Positions 1 to 7,963 of a stretch of 44,761 nt of DNA are shown piece after piece. The notes below the pieces were generated by a model that saw only the letters and a list, made by a program, of their open reading frames with translations, did not search any database and was not told the origin of the DNA. The first letter of the stretch is position 1. Each line of letters starts with the position of its first letter. The DNA comes from an uncultured Alphaproteobacteria bacterium (GTDB taxonomy: Bacteria; Pseudomonadota; Alphaproteobacteria; Rs-D84), in assembly GCA_944389515.1 (NCBI GenBank), contig CALXMQ010000003.1:1-44761 (forward strand). Direction: 5' to 3'. A program made the translations under genes and the position numbers.

Positions 1-2
1 TT

Positions 3-272
3 AACAAAGGCAATGATACGATTTTAACTGTATCAGAAAACAACAACCTTATTGTCAAGGCGTTTGCAACTGCGTGGAGATATCGTGAAATGTACGAAGA
101 ATGTGGCGATTCCGATAAAATCATTGCTACAGAACACACATCACCGCGCCAGTTTTACAGATACATTGACCTGGCATATATGAACCCAGAAACCGTCAAC
201 CGCATCTTATCTGGTCAGCAAAAAGTCAACGTGAATGAGTTATTTCAGATTGCAAAATATAATCATGTATAA
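3..272 (+). CDS. C-terminal fragment of a serine site-specific recombinase (cut by window edge)
   Basis: The frame is open from the left edge to TAA at 270-272, so only the last 89 residues are visible. The pattern (NLIVKAFATAWRYREMYE, a helical stretch ending SPRQFYRYIDLAYMNPE, then VNRILSGQQ) resembles the tail of alphaproteobacterial large serine recombinases, which carry a 'LxKALARAxxWxxML' helix followed by a helix-turn-helix whose recognition helix leads into 'LAxLAPxIxxxIL'. The catalytic resolvase domain would lie upstream and is not seen. By family such proteins excise or integrate mobile DNA. An internal ATG at 90 is not the start. The identification rests on pattern similarity of a short tail and is moderate. 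Confidence 0.5.
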   Translation, partial: NKGNDTILTVSENNNLIVKAFATAWRYREMYEECGDSDKIIATEHTSPRQFYRYIDLAYMNPETVNRILSGQQKVNVNELFQIAKYNHV

Positions 273-1337
273 TTATTTTATGTTATTTTCCTGTTCTATT
301 CTAGCTCCACCCACAGGAGTACTAACTCCATATGCTTTACGTTTATTTAAGAAAACCTCTCTTAACACCTGATTTTCGCGTTTTATTGCATTATCTGAAT
401 CAACAGAATCTTCTGGAACTTTAGAAAAATATTCTGACAATATTTGCCATTTCAAATCGGCTTTAGCATTTTCTATATCTTCTTTATTTTTGAAATCAAT
501 TTCACGCCCCAGAATAATAGCAACACTTTGTTCGTTCATATGTGTGATTAAGGCCTCTATCGCTGATATTTTTCGTTTGTCCATATTAATTTTTTCATAT
601 ACATTGAAAAGTGCGTTAAATATTTTATACAAAACAAACAATATTCCTACAAAAAGCAACGCATTTGGAATTTTTACAACAACAATCGAAAGTGCTGCAT
701 ACAACCAATTCCAACCATTTTGCATGAGACTTGCATTGATAAGATTCAACTGCTCTGAAAAAAGACCTAAAGCTTCAGAGATGTTGCAAAGAGAAAAAAT
801 ACCGAGAATTAATGCCAAAAGACTCGCAAAAAGCATACTCCATCCATAGAACCTCATATTCTTAACGGACTCTTCTTTAAAATCTTTAACACTATTTATA
901 ATTTTTATATTTTTCTCTATTTTTGCTTTGTGCTTTTGATATTCTTCATCCAATTGCTGTGTTTTTTGGGCTATTTCTTCTTCTCGCTTTTGTCCAGTTT
1001 CTTCCAATTTAGCAATACTATTTTCTAATTCTATCTTCTTATAAGATAGCGAACCAACTGGATAGTTTCCCGTATCGTCTTGGAGTCCAATGTTTGTTTT
1101 CAACTGTTCCTGCACGCCTTTCAATTGATTAATGTCATTACTTATCGCGTTCTCTTCCGATTTATACCTGGTCAAATTCTGTGTGGTTACAGAAATATCT
1201 GACTGTAAGGAAGCTAATGTGTCTTGCGCTTGCGATATTTCATTTTGCAACGTCTGTTTTTCTGTCATCAATTGTTGATTTTCATCAATAAGTTGTTGCC
1301 GATTTAATGCCAATACAGAATTTGGAACGGGGGCCAT
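273..1337 (-). CDS. coiled-coil protein with two membrane helices, unknown function
   Basis: 354 aa; start supported by AAGGA seven bases before ATG. Residues about 10-150 are a long heptad-like Gln/Glu/Lys-rich coiled coil. Two hydrophobic segments follow at about 163-184 and 210-240, then a charged C-terminal region of about 110 residues. The stop codon touches the end of the convergent recombinase fragment, so the two genes abut tail to tail. I recognise no family. By composition it could be a membrane-anchored scaffold or part of an accessory element that includes the recombinase. No promoter was identified with confidence. Confidence 0.7.
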   Translation of the reverse strand: MAPVPNSVLALNRQQLIDENQQLMTEKQTLQNEISQAQDTLASLQSDISVTTQNLTRYKSEENAISNDINQLKGVQEQLKTNIGLQDDTGNYPVGSLSYKKIELENSIAKLEETGQKREEEIAQKTQQLDEEYQKHKAKIEKNIKIINSVKDFKEESVKNMRFYGWSMLFASLLALILGIFSLCNISEALGLFSEQLNLINASLMQNGWNWLYAALSIVVVKIPNALLFVGILFVLYKIFNALFNVYEKINMDKRKISAIEALITHMNEQSVAIILGREIDFKNKEDIENAKADLKWQILSEYFSKVPEDSVDSDNAIKRENQVLREVFLNKRKAYGVSTPVGGARIEQENNIK

Positions 1338-1499
1338 TATTAATCCTTTTTTTTCATCTCATCCTATATAGGATTTTTTTGCCGTTTTTCAAGGAGTAAC
1401 GCTCCAAAACTGGCATCTGGAATTTGGGCAAGGTATGTTCAGACGTGATTTTTGGCGTGATTGGTACAATGGTGAGTATACACTGGTACCGTTGTGCAT

Positions 1500-1552
1500 A
1501 AAAAAATCCCAGTTTCTGGGGCAAAAATAAACCCCACAAAGATTTTGTGGGG
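1500..1552 (-). terminator. tandem intrinsic terminators downstream of tRNA-Ser
   Basis: Read on the minus strand, a CCCCACAAA/TTTGTGGGG hairpin is followed by a T-rich tract, and about 10 bases on a CCCAG/CTGGG hairpin is followed by seven T. Both lie downstream of the minus-strand tRNA-Ser. Confidence 0.7.
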
Positions 1553-1565
1553 ATTTATTTATTCC

Positions 1566-1656
1566 TGGCGGAGACGAAGGGATTCGAACCCTTGATACCC
1601 TTGCGAGTATACTACATTTCCAATGTAGCGCACTAGACCAACTATGCGACGTCTCC
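1566..1656 (-). tRNA. tRNA-Ser (anticodon GGA)
   Basis: Read on the minus strand: seven-base acceptor stem GGAGACG/CGTCTCC, discriminator G and an encoded CCA (1566-1568). The anticodon stem CTACA/TGTAG encloses loop TTGGAAA with anticodon GGA (1619-1621 complement). A long variable arm with its own stem (TATAC..GTAT) marks a class II tRNA, as expected for serine. The T loop is TTCGAAT. It reads UCC and UCU codons. Confidence 0.95.
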
Positions 1657-1675
1657 GGATACTGATATAAATATA

Positions 1676-2050
1676 TTATTCTGCTGATAAGTCCGCTGTT
1701 TCTTCGATTTCAGATGGATCAACAGGTTCTGAAACCAGTGTATTTTCCAATTCTGCATCAATTTCACGTAATTGCGGATCTTCGGTCGCAGCAATTTCCA
1801 ATGATTCTTCGCTGTCTGCGACAACCGGGGTTTCTTTGTACGATTGGACAAATTCATGACGCAGATTTTCTATATCCAGTTTGCCTGTTGCAATTTCACG
1901 CAATGCGACAACCGTGGGTTTATCGTCATCTTTGTCAACGACTGGTTCTGCACCACCGTTCAAATCGCGAACACGTTGTGATGCCAGCATCCCCAGCTCA
2001 TAACGGCTTTCCACAAATGGTAAAGTATCTGAATTTGTTATACGGGCCAT
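1676..2050 (-). CDS. rpoZ: DNA-directed RNA polymerase omega subunit
   Basis: 124 aa from the ATG at 2050 (AAAGGA 8 bases upstream). The frame runs further upstream, but the added residues are unlike the family. The N-terminal half, MARITNSDTLPF..RYELGMLASQRVRDL with a later VALREIATGKL, is the classic omega fold (helix with RxELxxLAxxRxRxL, then the ExxxGK segment). Omega assists assembly of beta-prime into RNA polymerase. The last ~50 residues are an acidic tail (Glu/Asp/Ser-rich), a common alphaproteobacterial extension. It is divergent from mtaB with a 60 bp gap. Confidence 0.93.
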   Translation of the reverse strand: MARITNSDTLPFVESRYELGMLASQRVRDLNGGAEPVVDKDDDKPTVVALREIATGKLDIENLRHEFVQSYKETPVVADSEESLEIAATEDPQLREIDAELENTLVSEPVDPSEIEETADLSAE

Positions 2051-2064
2051 TATAAAATCCTTTG

Positions 2065-2092
2065 TTGAAAACGTTTCTAACCACGTTATAAT
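2065..2092 (+). promoter_or_regulatory. sigma70-type promoter for mtaB
   Basis: TTGAAA (2065-2070), 16 bp spacer, perfect TATAAT (2087-2092). Transcription would start near 2099, about 12 bases before the mtaB ATG. Confidence 0.6.
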
Positions 2093-2110
2093 GCCCCAAG
2101 GGTGGTAAAA

Positions 2111-3346
2111 ATGCAAGCAGAAAATAAAAAAAATAATATAAAAACACTATCTTTGGGCTGTCGATTAAATGCATTAGAGGCAGAAAAGATTCAAAATATG
2201 TTGGCTGGCGTCATTGATACGGCAATCGTAGTAAATACATGTGCCGTAACCGGCGAGGCCGAAAGACAATCAGGTCAGACCGTACGCAAATTGGCACGCG
2301 AAAACCCAAGTGCCCCTGTTTTTGTTACAGGATGTGCCGCAACGCGTAATCCAGAACTGTTTTATCAAATTCCAAACGCAATCGTTATAAAAAACGCTGA
2401 TAAAATGAATATTGGTGCGTATGCTGATGGATTGGCATCGGCGCCATGTGATTTTGGAACATCCAAAGATATAAAATTTAACCACCCTGCCCCACGATTA
2501 TCAAAACAATATATCCAGGTTCAAAATGGATGTAACCACAAATGTGCATATTGTGTAACACGACTGTTGCGTGGGCCGGCGATATCTTTTGCATATAACG
2601 ATATATTGACTGATGCGCGAAATGCAGTAAAAAATGGATTTTATGAAATTGTACTGACGGGTGTCGATACCGCCAGTTATGCACGCGATGGCATGTTGAT
2701 ATCAGATATATGCGCCAGATTGTTACATGATGTACCAGAAATTCAACGGCTGCGCATATCATCTTTTGATCCTGCATCCCCAGAAATATTCAAAATTATT
2801 GATTTAATGCATAGCGATAAACGCATGATGCCGCATATGCATCTGTCGATGCAATCAGGTTCTGATACTGTGTTACGTTCAATGGGGCGTCGGCATAATT
2901 CAGATACTGTTCGCCGCATTGTCAATCATGCTGGTTCTGATATAACGTTCAGTTGGGATATCATTTGTGGTTTTCCTGGCGAAACAGAAGAATTGTTCCA
3001 AGAAACAACTGATTTAATACGTGAAACACGTCCGATAAAAATTCACGCATTTCCTTTTTCTGCGCGTCCAGGAACAGTGGCATATGATATGCCCAATCAA
3101 ATCAATCGCGCCATTGCGCGGACACGCGTGCATATAATTACGGGGATGGCCGACGAAATTCGTGCTGAATTTATGTCACGACAAGTGGGGCAATATGTTC
3201 CTGTATTGGTGGAAGAAAACAATATCGCGCGCACCCCACACGATATAGATGTAAAAATTGTCGGAAAAAGCATTACGGCACGCACAATATGCAATGTTAA
3301 ATTAGTTGATATATCAGATGATAAATATATTGGTGAATTAGCATAA
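2111..3346 (+). CDS. mtaB: tRNA t6A37 methylthiotransferase MtaB
   Basis: 411 aa. Radical-SAM methylthiotransferase that converts t6A37 to ms2t6A37 in tRNAs reading ANN codons. The N-terminal UPF0004 domain has its three cluster-binding cysteines at about 17 (SLGCRLN), 44 (NTCAVT) and 75 (TGCAAT). The radical SAM motif CNHKCAYC is at 141-148, and GFPGET follows in the barrel. The GCRLN and NTCAVT signatures favour MtaB over MiaB or RimO. The last ~60 residues are a short TRAM-like tail. I chose ATG 2111, with AAGGG upstream, over the in-frame GTG 2102, which lies inside that ribosome-binding region. Confidence 0.93.
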   Translation: MQAENKKNNIKTLSLGCRLNALEAEKIQNMLAGVIDTAIVVNTCAVTGEAERQSGQTVRKLARENPSAPVFVTGCAATRNPELFYQIPNAIVIKNADKMNIGAYADGLASAPCDFGTSKDIKFNHPAPRLSKQYIQVQNGCNHKCAYCVTRLLRGPAISFAYNDILTDARNAVKNGFYEIVLTGVDTASYARDGMLISDICARLLHDVPEIQRLRISSFDPASPEIFKIIDLMHSDKRMMPHMHLSMQSGSDTVLRSMGRRHNSDTVRRIVNHAGSDITFSWDIICGFPGETEELFQETTDLIRETRPIKIHAFPFSARPGTVAYDMPNQINRAIARTRVHIITGMADEIRAEFMSRQVGQYVPVLVEENNIARTPHDIDVKIVGKSITARTICNVKLVDISDDKYIGELA

Positions 3347-3355
3347 AAAAATCTG

Positions 3356-3384
3356 TTGGCAATGTAATTTATAGTTGCTATTAT
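3356..3384 (+). promoter_or_regulatory. promoter giving a leaderless carboxypeptidase mRNA
   Basis: TTGGCA (3356-3361), 17 bp, TATTAT (3379-3384), then seven bases to ATG 3392. Transcription should begin at or next to the start codon, and no Shine-Dalgarno is present. Confidence 0.6.
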
Positions 3385-3391
3385 CACAAGC

Positions 3392-4567
3392 ATGAAAAAG
3401 AAAATATTTATCCTGTTGTTGGCATTGGTAACAACATCTGCGCACGCGGATTTTTCTACGCGCGCAAAATCAGCATTTTTAATTGATTATGATTCTGGTA
3501 CAGAAATTGTGGCGAAAAACGCAGATACTTTGATGCCACCATCATCAATGATAAAATTGATGACATTGGCGGTGTTGTTTGATGAACTGCGCGCTGGGAA
3601 TCTGACCATGGATGACCGATTGACCGTCAGTGAAAACGCAGATTATGAAAACCCATTATGGTATCCAGCCAGCAAAATTTGTCTGGTGGCAGGTCAAACA
3701 ATCAGTGTACGCGATGCAATATTGGGATTGATTGTATTATCTGGGGGTGATGCATCTGTTGTTGTGGCAGAAAAGTTAGCAGGGTCAGAATCTGCATTTA
3801 CTGAAAAAATGCAAGAAAAAGCCCGTTCTATTGGCATGACACAATCAACATTTGGCAATGCCAGTGGTTTGCCCAACCCCAACAATTTGATGACCAGTCG
3901 TGAATTGGCAATTCTGGCAAATCATATCATTTCTGATTATCCAGACTTATATCCATTATTCGCAACCAAACGGTTTCAGTTTGGTGAATACCAAAGTGAT
4001 TGGTGTCGTGACTGGGGGCGCACCCATACAATGAATTATAATAAATTATTATTTATTATGCCTGGGGCAGACGGATTAAAAACAGGACACACAGACGATG
4101 GTGGATACGGCATGGTGGCCAGTGCCAAAATCGGTGGTCGTCGTTTGATTGGGGTTATAAATGGATATAACGCTAAAAACCATGATGCGTTGGCCGCAGA
4201 AATGAAAAAATTACTGGAATACGGATATTCCACCACAATGAATCATACCTTTTATGAACCGGGCGATAAAATTGCCGCCATACCAGTATGGTATGGTCGC
4301 CAAGACAATGTTGTTGCCACAGTGGAAAAACCATTTGTAATAACAATACCAAAATCTGATGGATTAAATGGCGTACGTGTATTGGCCAGATATAATGAAC
4401 CTGTGTCTGCGCCCGTTAAACAAGGTGATAAAATTGGTGAAATCATCGCACAGCGTAATGGGCAAGAAATCGCACGTGCACCACTGGTTGCAACACAAAC
4501 CGTCAAAAAGACTCAATTCTTTGGTCGTGTGATAAAAAATATACGTGTAATATTGGGCATTGATTAA
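3392..4567 (+). CDS. serine-type D-alanyl-D-alanine carboxypeptidase (S11 family, DacA/PBP5-like)
   Basis: 391 aa. Trims the terminal D-Ala from peptidoglycan stem pentapeptides in the periplasm. Signal peptide MKKKIFILLLALVTTSAHA, then the S11 catalytic domain: SxxK as SSMIK in 'LMPPSSMIKLMT', KTG in 'GADGLKTGHT', and a C-terminal beta-rich PBP5 domain from about residue 285. The middle SxN motif reads SGG ('VLSGGDAS') where the family normally has SGN, so the conserved Asn is replaced by Gly. The end 'FFGRVIKNIRVILGID' resembles the amphipathic membrane anchor of PBP5. It is followed one base later by holB. Confidence 0.88.
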   Translation: MKKKIFILLLALVTTSAHADFSTRAKSAFLIDYDSGTEIVAKNADTLMPPSSMIKLMTLAVLFDELRAGNLTMDDRLTVSENADYENPLWYPASKICLVAGQTISVRDAILGLIVLSGGDASVVVAEKLAGSESAFTEKMQEKARSIGMTQSTFGNASGLPNPNNLMTSRELAILANHIISDYPDLYPLFATKRFQFGEYQSDWCRDWGRTHTMNYNKLLFIMPGADGLKTGHTDDGGYGMVASAKIGGRRLIGVINGYNAKNHDALAAEMKKLLEYGYSTTMNHTFYEPGDKIAAIPVWYGRQDNVVATVEKPFVITIPKSDGLNGVRVLARYNEPVSAPVKQGDKIGEIIAQRNGQEIARAPLVATQTVKKTQFFGRVIKNIRVILGID

Positions 4568-4568
4568 A

Positions 4569-5471
4569 ATGGCACCACGAAAAACGCCTGGTTCTTTTAA
4601 GTTTCCTGCGCCGATGGATAACGATGTTTTAATCGGTCACGATGATGTTATGGCTGATTTTACATCTGCATGGATGGGACGCGACGAACATCCGATACAC
4701 CCTGTTTGGATGTTGGCTGGCCCACGTGGAATTGGCAAAGCCACAATGGCGTATAAAATTGCTAAAATGGTATATGGCAATATCGGCGATTTCTTTATAA
4801 TTGATATATCACGCAATATTGATAAAGATGGCAATCCCAAACCCAAAGGTAAAAGTATTTCTGTGTACACGGTGCGTGCAATGATTGACCGCATGCAAAT
4901 GTCATCTATGTCAGGACAATGGCGCGTTATATTGATTGATTCTGTGGATGAATTAAGTACATCTGCGGCGAACGCGATGTTAAAGTTATTAGAAGAACCA
5001 CCTGCAAAAACATTGTTCTTGTTGGTGGTGCACCAATTATCAAACGTAATACCAACAATTCGATCACGTGCCAGGGTTGAAAAAATGCGGCCACTGACAA
5101 TAACACAACTGCGCACACTGTGCGAACACTTTTTACCGGACGCAAATGTCAGTGATGAAACATTACGATTGGCCAATGGCAGTTTTGGCCGTATCGCGAA
5201 TCTGAAAAAATCTGGGGGGGATGCAATATACGATGATTTGATTGATGTATTACAAAATCCCCACAGCAACAGTGTGGACATGTTGACAATCGCAAAAAAA
5301 ATCGCGGCTGATACGGCACTGTATGGTATTTTATTGGATGCGATTGCGGCATTTAAGTTGGCAGATTTATACCCATCTGCGACGCATGCCATCGCGGATA
5401 TAACGCGCGTGAATTTGGAACCTGAAACTGCAATATTCAAAATAATAACACAGATAAAACAATGTTTATAG
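4569..5471 (+). CDS. holB: DNA polymerase III delta-prime subunit
   Basis: 300 aa. Clamp-loader AAA+ subunit. N-terminal 'DVLIGHDDV..F..AW' start, Walker A GPRGIGKAT, 'WRVILIDSVDELSTSAANAMLKLLEEPP' (sensor and Walker-B region typical of delta-prime/gamma), then 'TIRSRA' with the SRC-like element. The zinc-binding cysteines of gamma subunits are absent, which is usual for alphaproteobacterial delta-prime. The start ATG is one base after the carboxypeptidase stop. The 3' end overlaps tatD by 10 bp, so the two are translationally coupled. It ends in TAG. Confidence 0.88.
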   Translation: MAPRKTPGSFKFPAPMDNDVLIGHDDVMADFTSAWMGRDEHPIHPVWMLAGPRGIGKATMAYKIAKMVYGNIGDFFIIDISRNIDKDGNPKPKGKSISVYTVRAMIDRMQMSSMSGQWRVILIDSVDELSTSAANAMLKLLEEPPAKTLFLLVVHQLSNVIPTIRSRARVEKMRPLTITQLRTLCEHFLPDANVSDETLRLANGSFGRIANLKKSGGDAIYDDLIDVLQNPHSNSVDMLTIAKKIAADTALYGILLDAIAAFKLADLYPSATHAIADITRVNLEPETAIFKIITQIKQCL

Positions 5472-6223
5472 ATACCCATTGCCATTTAACTGATAATTAT
5501 GTATCGGGCGATTTAACCGATGTTATTTCGCGCGCGACGGCGGCTGGGGTTGGTATGATGATTTGTCCAACCGCCGACCCAAATGATATCCCAGGCGCAA
5601 TCCATATTGCGGAAACACATCAAAATATTTTTGCGACAATCGGAATTCATCCAGAATATGCCGGTATTGACGCAACACAATTTTTAACTGACGACGTTTT
5701 AACCAACCCACGCGTCATAGGCATTGGTGAAATTGGTTTGGATTATCACGAACGTGACGACAATCGCCCAGATCAAATAAAACTGTTTGAACAACAGTTG
5801 ATGTTGGCAAAAAAATATAATTTGCCCGTGGCAATTCATACACGTGATGCAGAATCTGATACGGCCGCTATTTTAACGGGTGATGTGTGTGGGGTTATGC
5901 ATTGTTTTACCAGTTCATGGGATTTGGCAAAATTGATGTTAGATCGCGGATTTTATTTTTCTGCCAGTGGTATTTTAACCTTCAAAAACGCAGGTGAAAT
6001 ACGCGAAACATTTGCCAAGATTCCAATCGACCGTATTGTAATTGAAACAGACAGTCCATATTGCGCGCCTGTGCCATATCGTGGAAAAACATGTGAACCT
6101 GCGTACGTTGTTGAAACGGCACGTGTATTGGCGGATGTGAAGGGCTTGCAATTACAAGATTTAGAAACTATACTGTGTGAAAATACAATAAAGTTATATC
6201 CAAAATGCCACGCAGTATTATAA
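5462..6223 (+). CDS. tatD: TatD-family metal-dependent hydrolase / DNase
   Basis: 253 aa, the usual length. Amidohydrolase-fold TIM barrel with metal ligands in the expected order: DTHCHL at the N terminus, GEIGLDY in the middle, IHTRDA, MHCFTSS and ETDSPYCAP towards the C terminus. The family has 3'-5' exonuclease activity on DNA and RNA and is implicated in repair and quality control. It overlaps holB upstream (10 bp) and smpB downstream (19 bp), as in many alphaproteobacterial holB-tatD pairs. Confidence 0.93.
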   Translation: MFIDTHCHLTDNYVSGDLTDVISRATAAGVGMMICPTADPNDIPGAIHIAETHQNIFATIGIHPEYAGIDATQFLTDDVLTNPRVIGIGEIGLDYHERDDNRPDQIKLFEQQLMLAKKYNLPVAIHTRDAESDTAAILTGDVCGVMHCFTSSWDLAKLMLDRGFYFSASGILTFKNAGEIRETFAKIPIDRIVIETDSPYCAPVPYRGKTCEPAYVVETARVLADVKGLQLQDLETILCENTIKLYPKCHAVL

Positions 6224-6672
6224 AATTTGGCCAAGTTTCTGAAAACCGCAAAGCGCGGTATAATTACTCTATTGAAGATACAATAGAGGCCGGAATTTCA
6301 TTGACTGGGGCAGAAATAAAATCTGTTCGATATGGACTGGTAACGATTGTTGATGGATTTGTACAACGTCGCGGACGTGATTTATATTTGGCTGGGGTTG
6401 AAATTCAAAAATTACCAACGGCGGCACGTATTGTGAATTTTGACGAACGTCGTCCACGGCAATTATTATTACATCGTGCGCAAATAAATCGGCTGATTGG
6501 TAAATTGCAAGAACGCGGCGCAACAATCGTACCATTAAAGTTGTACTTTAATAACCGCGGAAAATTAAAGGTTTTATTGGGCATCGGTTATGGTAAAAAT
6601 CGTGCTGACAAACGCGAAACGATAAAACGTCGCGAATGGGAAAAAAGCAAATCCCGAATATTAAAAGGTTAA
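6205..6672 (+). CDS. smpB: SsrA-binding protein SmpB
   Basis: 155 aa. Binds tmRNA and carries it to stalled ribosomes for trans-translation. Family landmarks are visible: 'NRKARYNYSIEDTIEAGISLTGAEIKSVR' near the N terminus, 'RQLLLHRAQINRL' in the middle, 'VPLKLYFNNRGKLKVLLGIGYGK', and the basic tail 'KRETIKRREWEK' that folds on the ribosome. The start lies inside tatD. No tmRNA gene was found in this window. Confidence 0.95.
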   Translation: MPRSIIKFGQVSENRKARYNYSIEDTIEAGISLTGAEIKSVRYGLVTIVDGFVQRRGRDLYLAGVEIQKLPTAARIVNFDERRPRQLLLHRAQINRLIGKLQERGATIVPLKLYFNNRGKLKVLLGIGYGKNRADKRETIKRREWEKSKSRILKG

Positions 6673-6676
6673 ACAG

Positions 6677-7009
6677 ATGGATAACATGAATTATTCACAA
6701 AGATATGAATTGATAAAAAATATAATTTCAGCCGATGACTATAACCGGGCTAAATTTGTATTGTACTGTGGGGATACAAAATTTCGGGTACGTAAAAACC
6801 TGTTTCGTTTTTATGACCATGCAGAAATCAAACAATGCGCACTGTATATATTAAATAATTATGATAATTGCGAATATACATTTAATACAATGTCGCATGT
6901 TGCAGATGATAAATTTACCGCACGCATGTTACGCGCATCAGTGCCCCATTGGAAACGCGCAATAAATGCATATATACGCGAATATAACAAACATATATTA
7001 CAACGATAA
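6677..7009 (+). CDS. small hypothetical protein, last gene of the holB-tatD-smpB cluster
   Basis: 110 aa, starting four bases after smpB; Met1 or Met4 (6686) could be the start, and AAAGG precedes Met1. The protein is rich in Tyr, Asn and Arg (YSQRYELIKNII, FRVRKNLFRFYDHAEIKQCALYILNNYDNCEYTF), with no signal peptide or membrane helix and no motif I recognise. It ends at a strong bidirectional terminator. Codon use matches its neighbours, so it is probably real. Confidence 0.6.
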   Translation: MDNMNYSQRYELIKNIISADDYNRAKFVLYCGDTKFRVRKNLFRFYDHAEIKQCALYILNNYDNCEYTFNTMSHVADDKFTARMLRASVPHWKRAINAYIREYNKHILQR

Positions 7010-7012
7010 ATA

Positions 7013-7041
7013 AAAAATCCGCAAAACGCGGATTTTTTATT
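7013..7041. terminator. bidirectional intrinsic terminator
   Basis: AATCCGC/GCGGATT hairpin with a T-rich tract on both strands, between convergent genes ending at 7009 and 7041. Confidence 0.85.
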
Positions 7042-7553
7042 TATTTGCGCATTTCTGCACGCATTTGACGATGTAATTCTGTTTTTACCGCACGGTATTC
7101 TTCGCGTGTTATGCATCCGTCATGGTCAATATCCATCATCGGCAAAGCACGCTGTAATTCTGGACATTTAACAGATGATACATCCAAACACCCATCATCA
7201 AAATCCACACGTGGACCACGAAATTCGTTGCAATCCAGCAATTTTGCCGCGCCAAATCCCAATGCAAATATAATTAAAACCATAATCAGTTTAATCATAA
7301 AACGACCAAAACGTGACCCACCACGATTACATTTGCAATCTGAACCACATGCGCAATTTTCACCGCATTTGCAACCAGCCCCACATTTGCATGCCGCCAT
7401 TTCAGGTGCAACAACTGGTTCCTGTAATTCAGGTGCAGTTTTTTTAACCGTCTTTTTTACAGTTGGCTTTTTCGCAGCAACAGTTTTTTTAGTTACTGTT
7501 TTTTTTGCGGTGGTTGTTTTTGCAGTTGTTTTTTTAACTGGCTTAGTTGGCAT
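7041..7553 (-). CDS. chimeric membrane protein: H1-like basic tail, CxC metal-site repeat, one TM helix, EF-hand
   Basis: 170 aa from ATG 7553, preceded by AGGAAGGA. Residues 1-40 are Lys/Thr/Ala-rich (KKTTAKTTTAKKTV style), like histone H1 tails and AlgP. Residues 55-75 hold eight cysteines as four CxC pairs in a C-x-C-G-x-x repeat, resembling a metallothionein-type cluster. A membrane helix follows at about 85-106 after RFGRF. The C-terminal part contains a canonical 12-residue EF-hand calcium loop at 141-152 (D141, D143, D145, G146, I148, E152) and four more cysteines. The charge pattern predicts N-in, C-out topology, with the EF-hand in the periplasm. I know no family with this architecture and the function is unknown. 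Confidence 0.82.
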   Translation of the reverse strand: MPTKPVKKTTAKTTTAKKTVTKKTVAAKKPTVKKTVKKTAPELQEPVVAPEMAACKCGAGCKCGENCACGSDCKCNRGGSRFGRFMIKLIMVLIIFALGFGAAKLLDCNEFRGPRVDFDDGCLDVSSVKCPELQRALPMMDIDHDGCITREEYRAVKTELHRQMRAEMRK

Positions 7554-7628
7554 TTTATTCCTTCCTTTTTTTATTTTGTTTAACGTATTGATTGTATTCA
7601 ATCCAGGAATATATGTAAAGAATAAAAT

Positions 7629-7667
7629 TATTCAAAATAATAAGAACGCCCATATATGGGCGTTCTT
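7629..7667 (-). terminator. terminator of the first secreted Cys-rich locus
   Basis: AAGAACGCCCAT/ATGGGCGTTCTT palindrome at 7642-7667 overlapping the stop codon of the gene above it, followed on the minus strand by a T/A-rich tract. Confidence 0.6.
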
Positions 7668-7942
7668 TATCCCATTGGACACGATGACGTAAATTCATAT
7701 GTACCGGTACTGTCGCTGTATGACGTGTTGGCCGGTGCATACATTATACAGTTGCCTTGGGGGCTGCTTAAACAACTGGTGGCAGTGCCAGCAGACGTAT
7801 ATCCCGACGGGCACGAACCATCAGATATTATCATATATGATTCTGTTATCGCAACATACCCAGATGGGCACGATGTTGATGGTGCCGCTGCAAAAATTAC
7901 ACCAGGCACCAATACAAAATATAAAACAACTAACTTTTGCAT
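7667..7942 (-). CDS. small secreted CPSGY-repeat Cys-rich protein (locus 1)
   Basis: 91 aa; AAGGGA upstream of the ATG. A signal peptide (MQKLVVLYFVLVPGVIFAA) is followed by two SCPSGY units (about residues 25 and 44) and then CIMYAPANTSYSDSTGTYEFTSSC. Five cysteines remain in the mature chain. Similar in length and motifs to the 105-aa protein ending at 13010 and to the N-terminal half of the protein at 20949-21653. It lies 21 bp downstream of a WCxM-domain gene, in the same order as locus 2. Exported and probably disulfide-bonded; function unknown. Confidence 0.75.
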   Translation of the reverse strand: MQKLVVLYFVLVPGVIFAAAPSTSCPSGYVAITESYMIISDGSCPSGYTSAGTATSCLSSPQGNCIMYAPANTSYSDSTGTYEFTSSCPMG

Positions 7943-7963
7943 GATTATTTTCCCTTGTATTTT

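Noticed and set aside
1354-1539. 61-aa minus-strand frame between the coiled-coil gene and tRNA-Ser
   Set aside because: It overlaps two terminator hairpins, has no ribosome-binding site and no coherent protein character.
2101-2116. Longer rpoZ start at 2116
   Set aside because: The extra 22 residues are unlike omega, overlap the mtaB ribosome-binding site and start, and the ATG at 2050 has a good ribosome-binding site.
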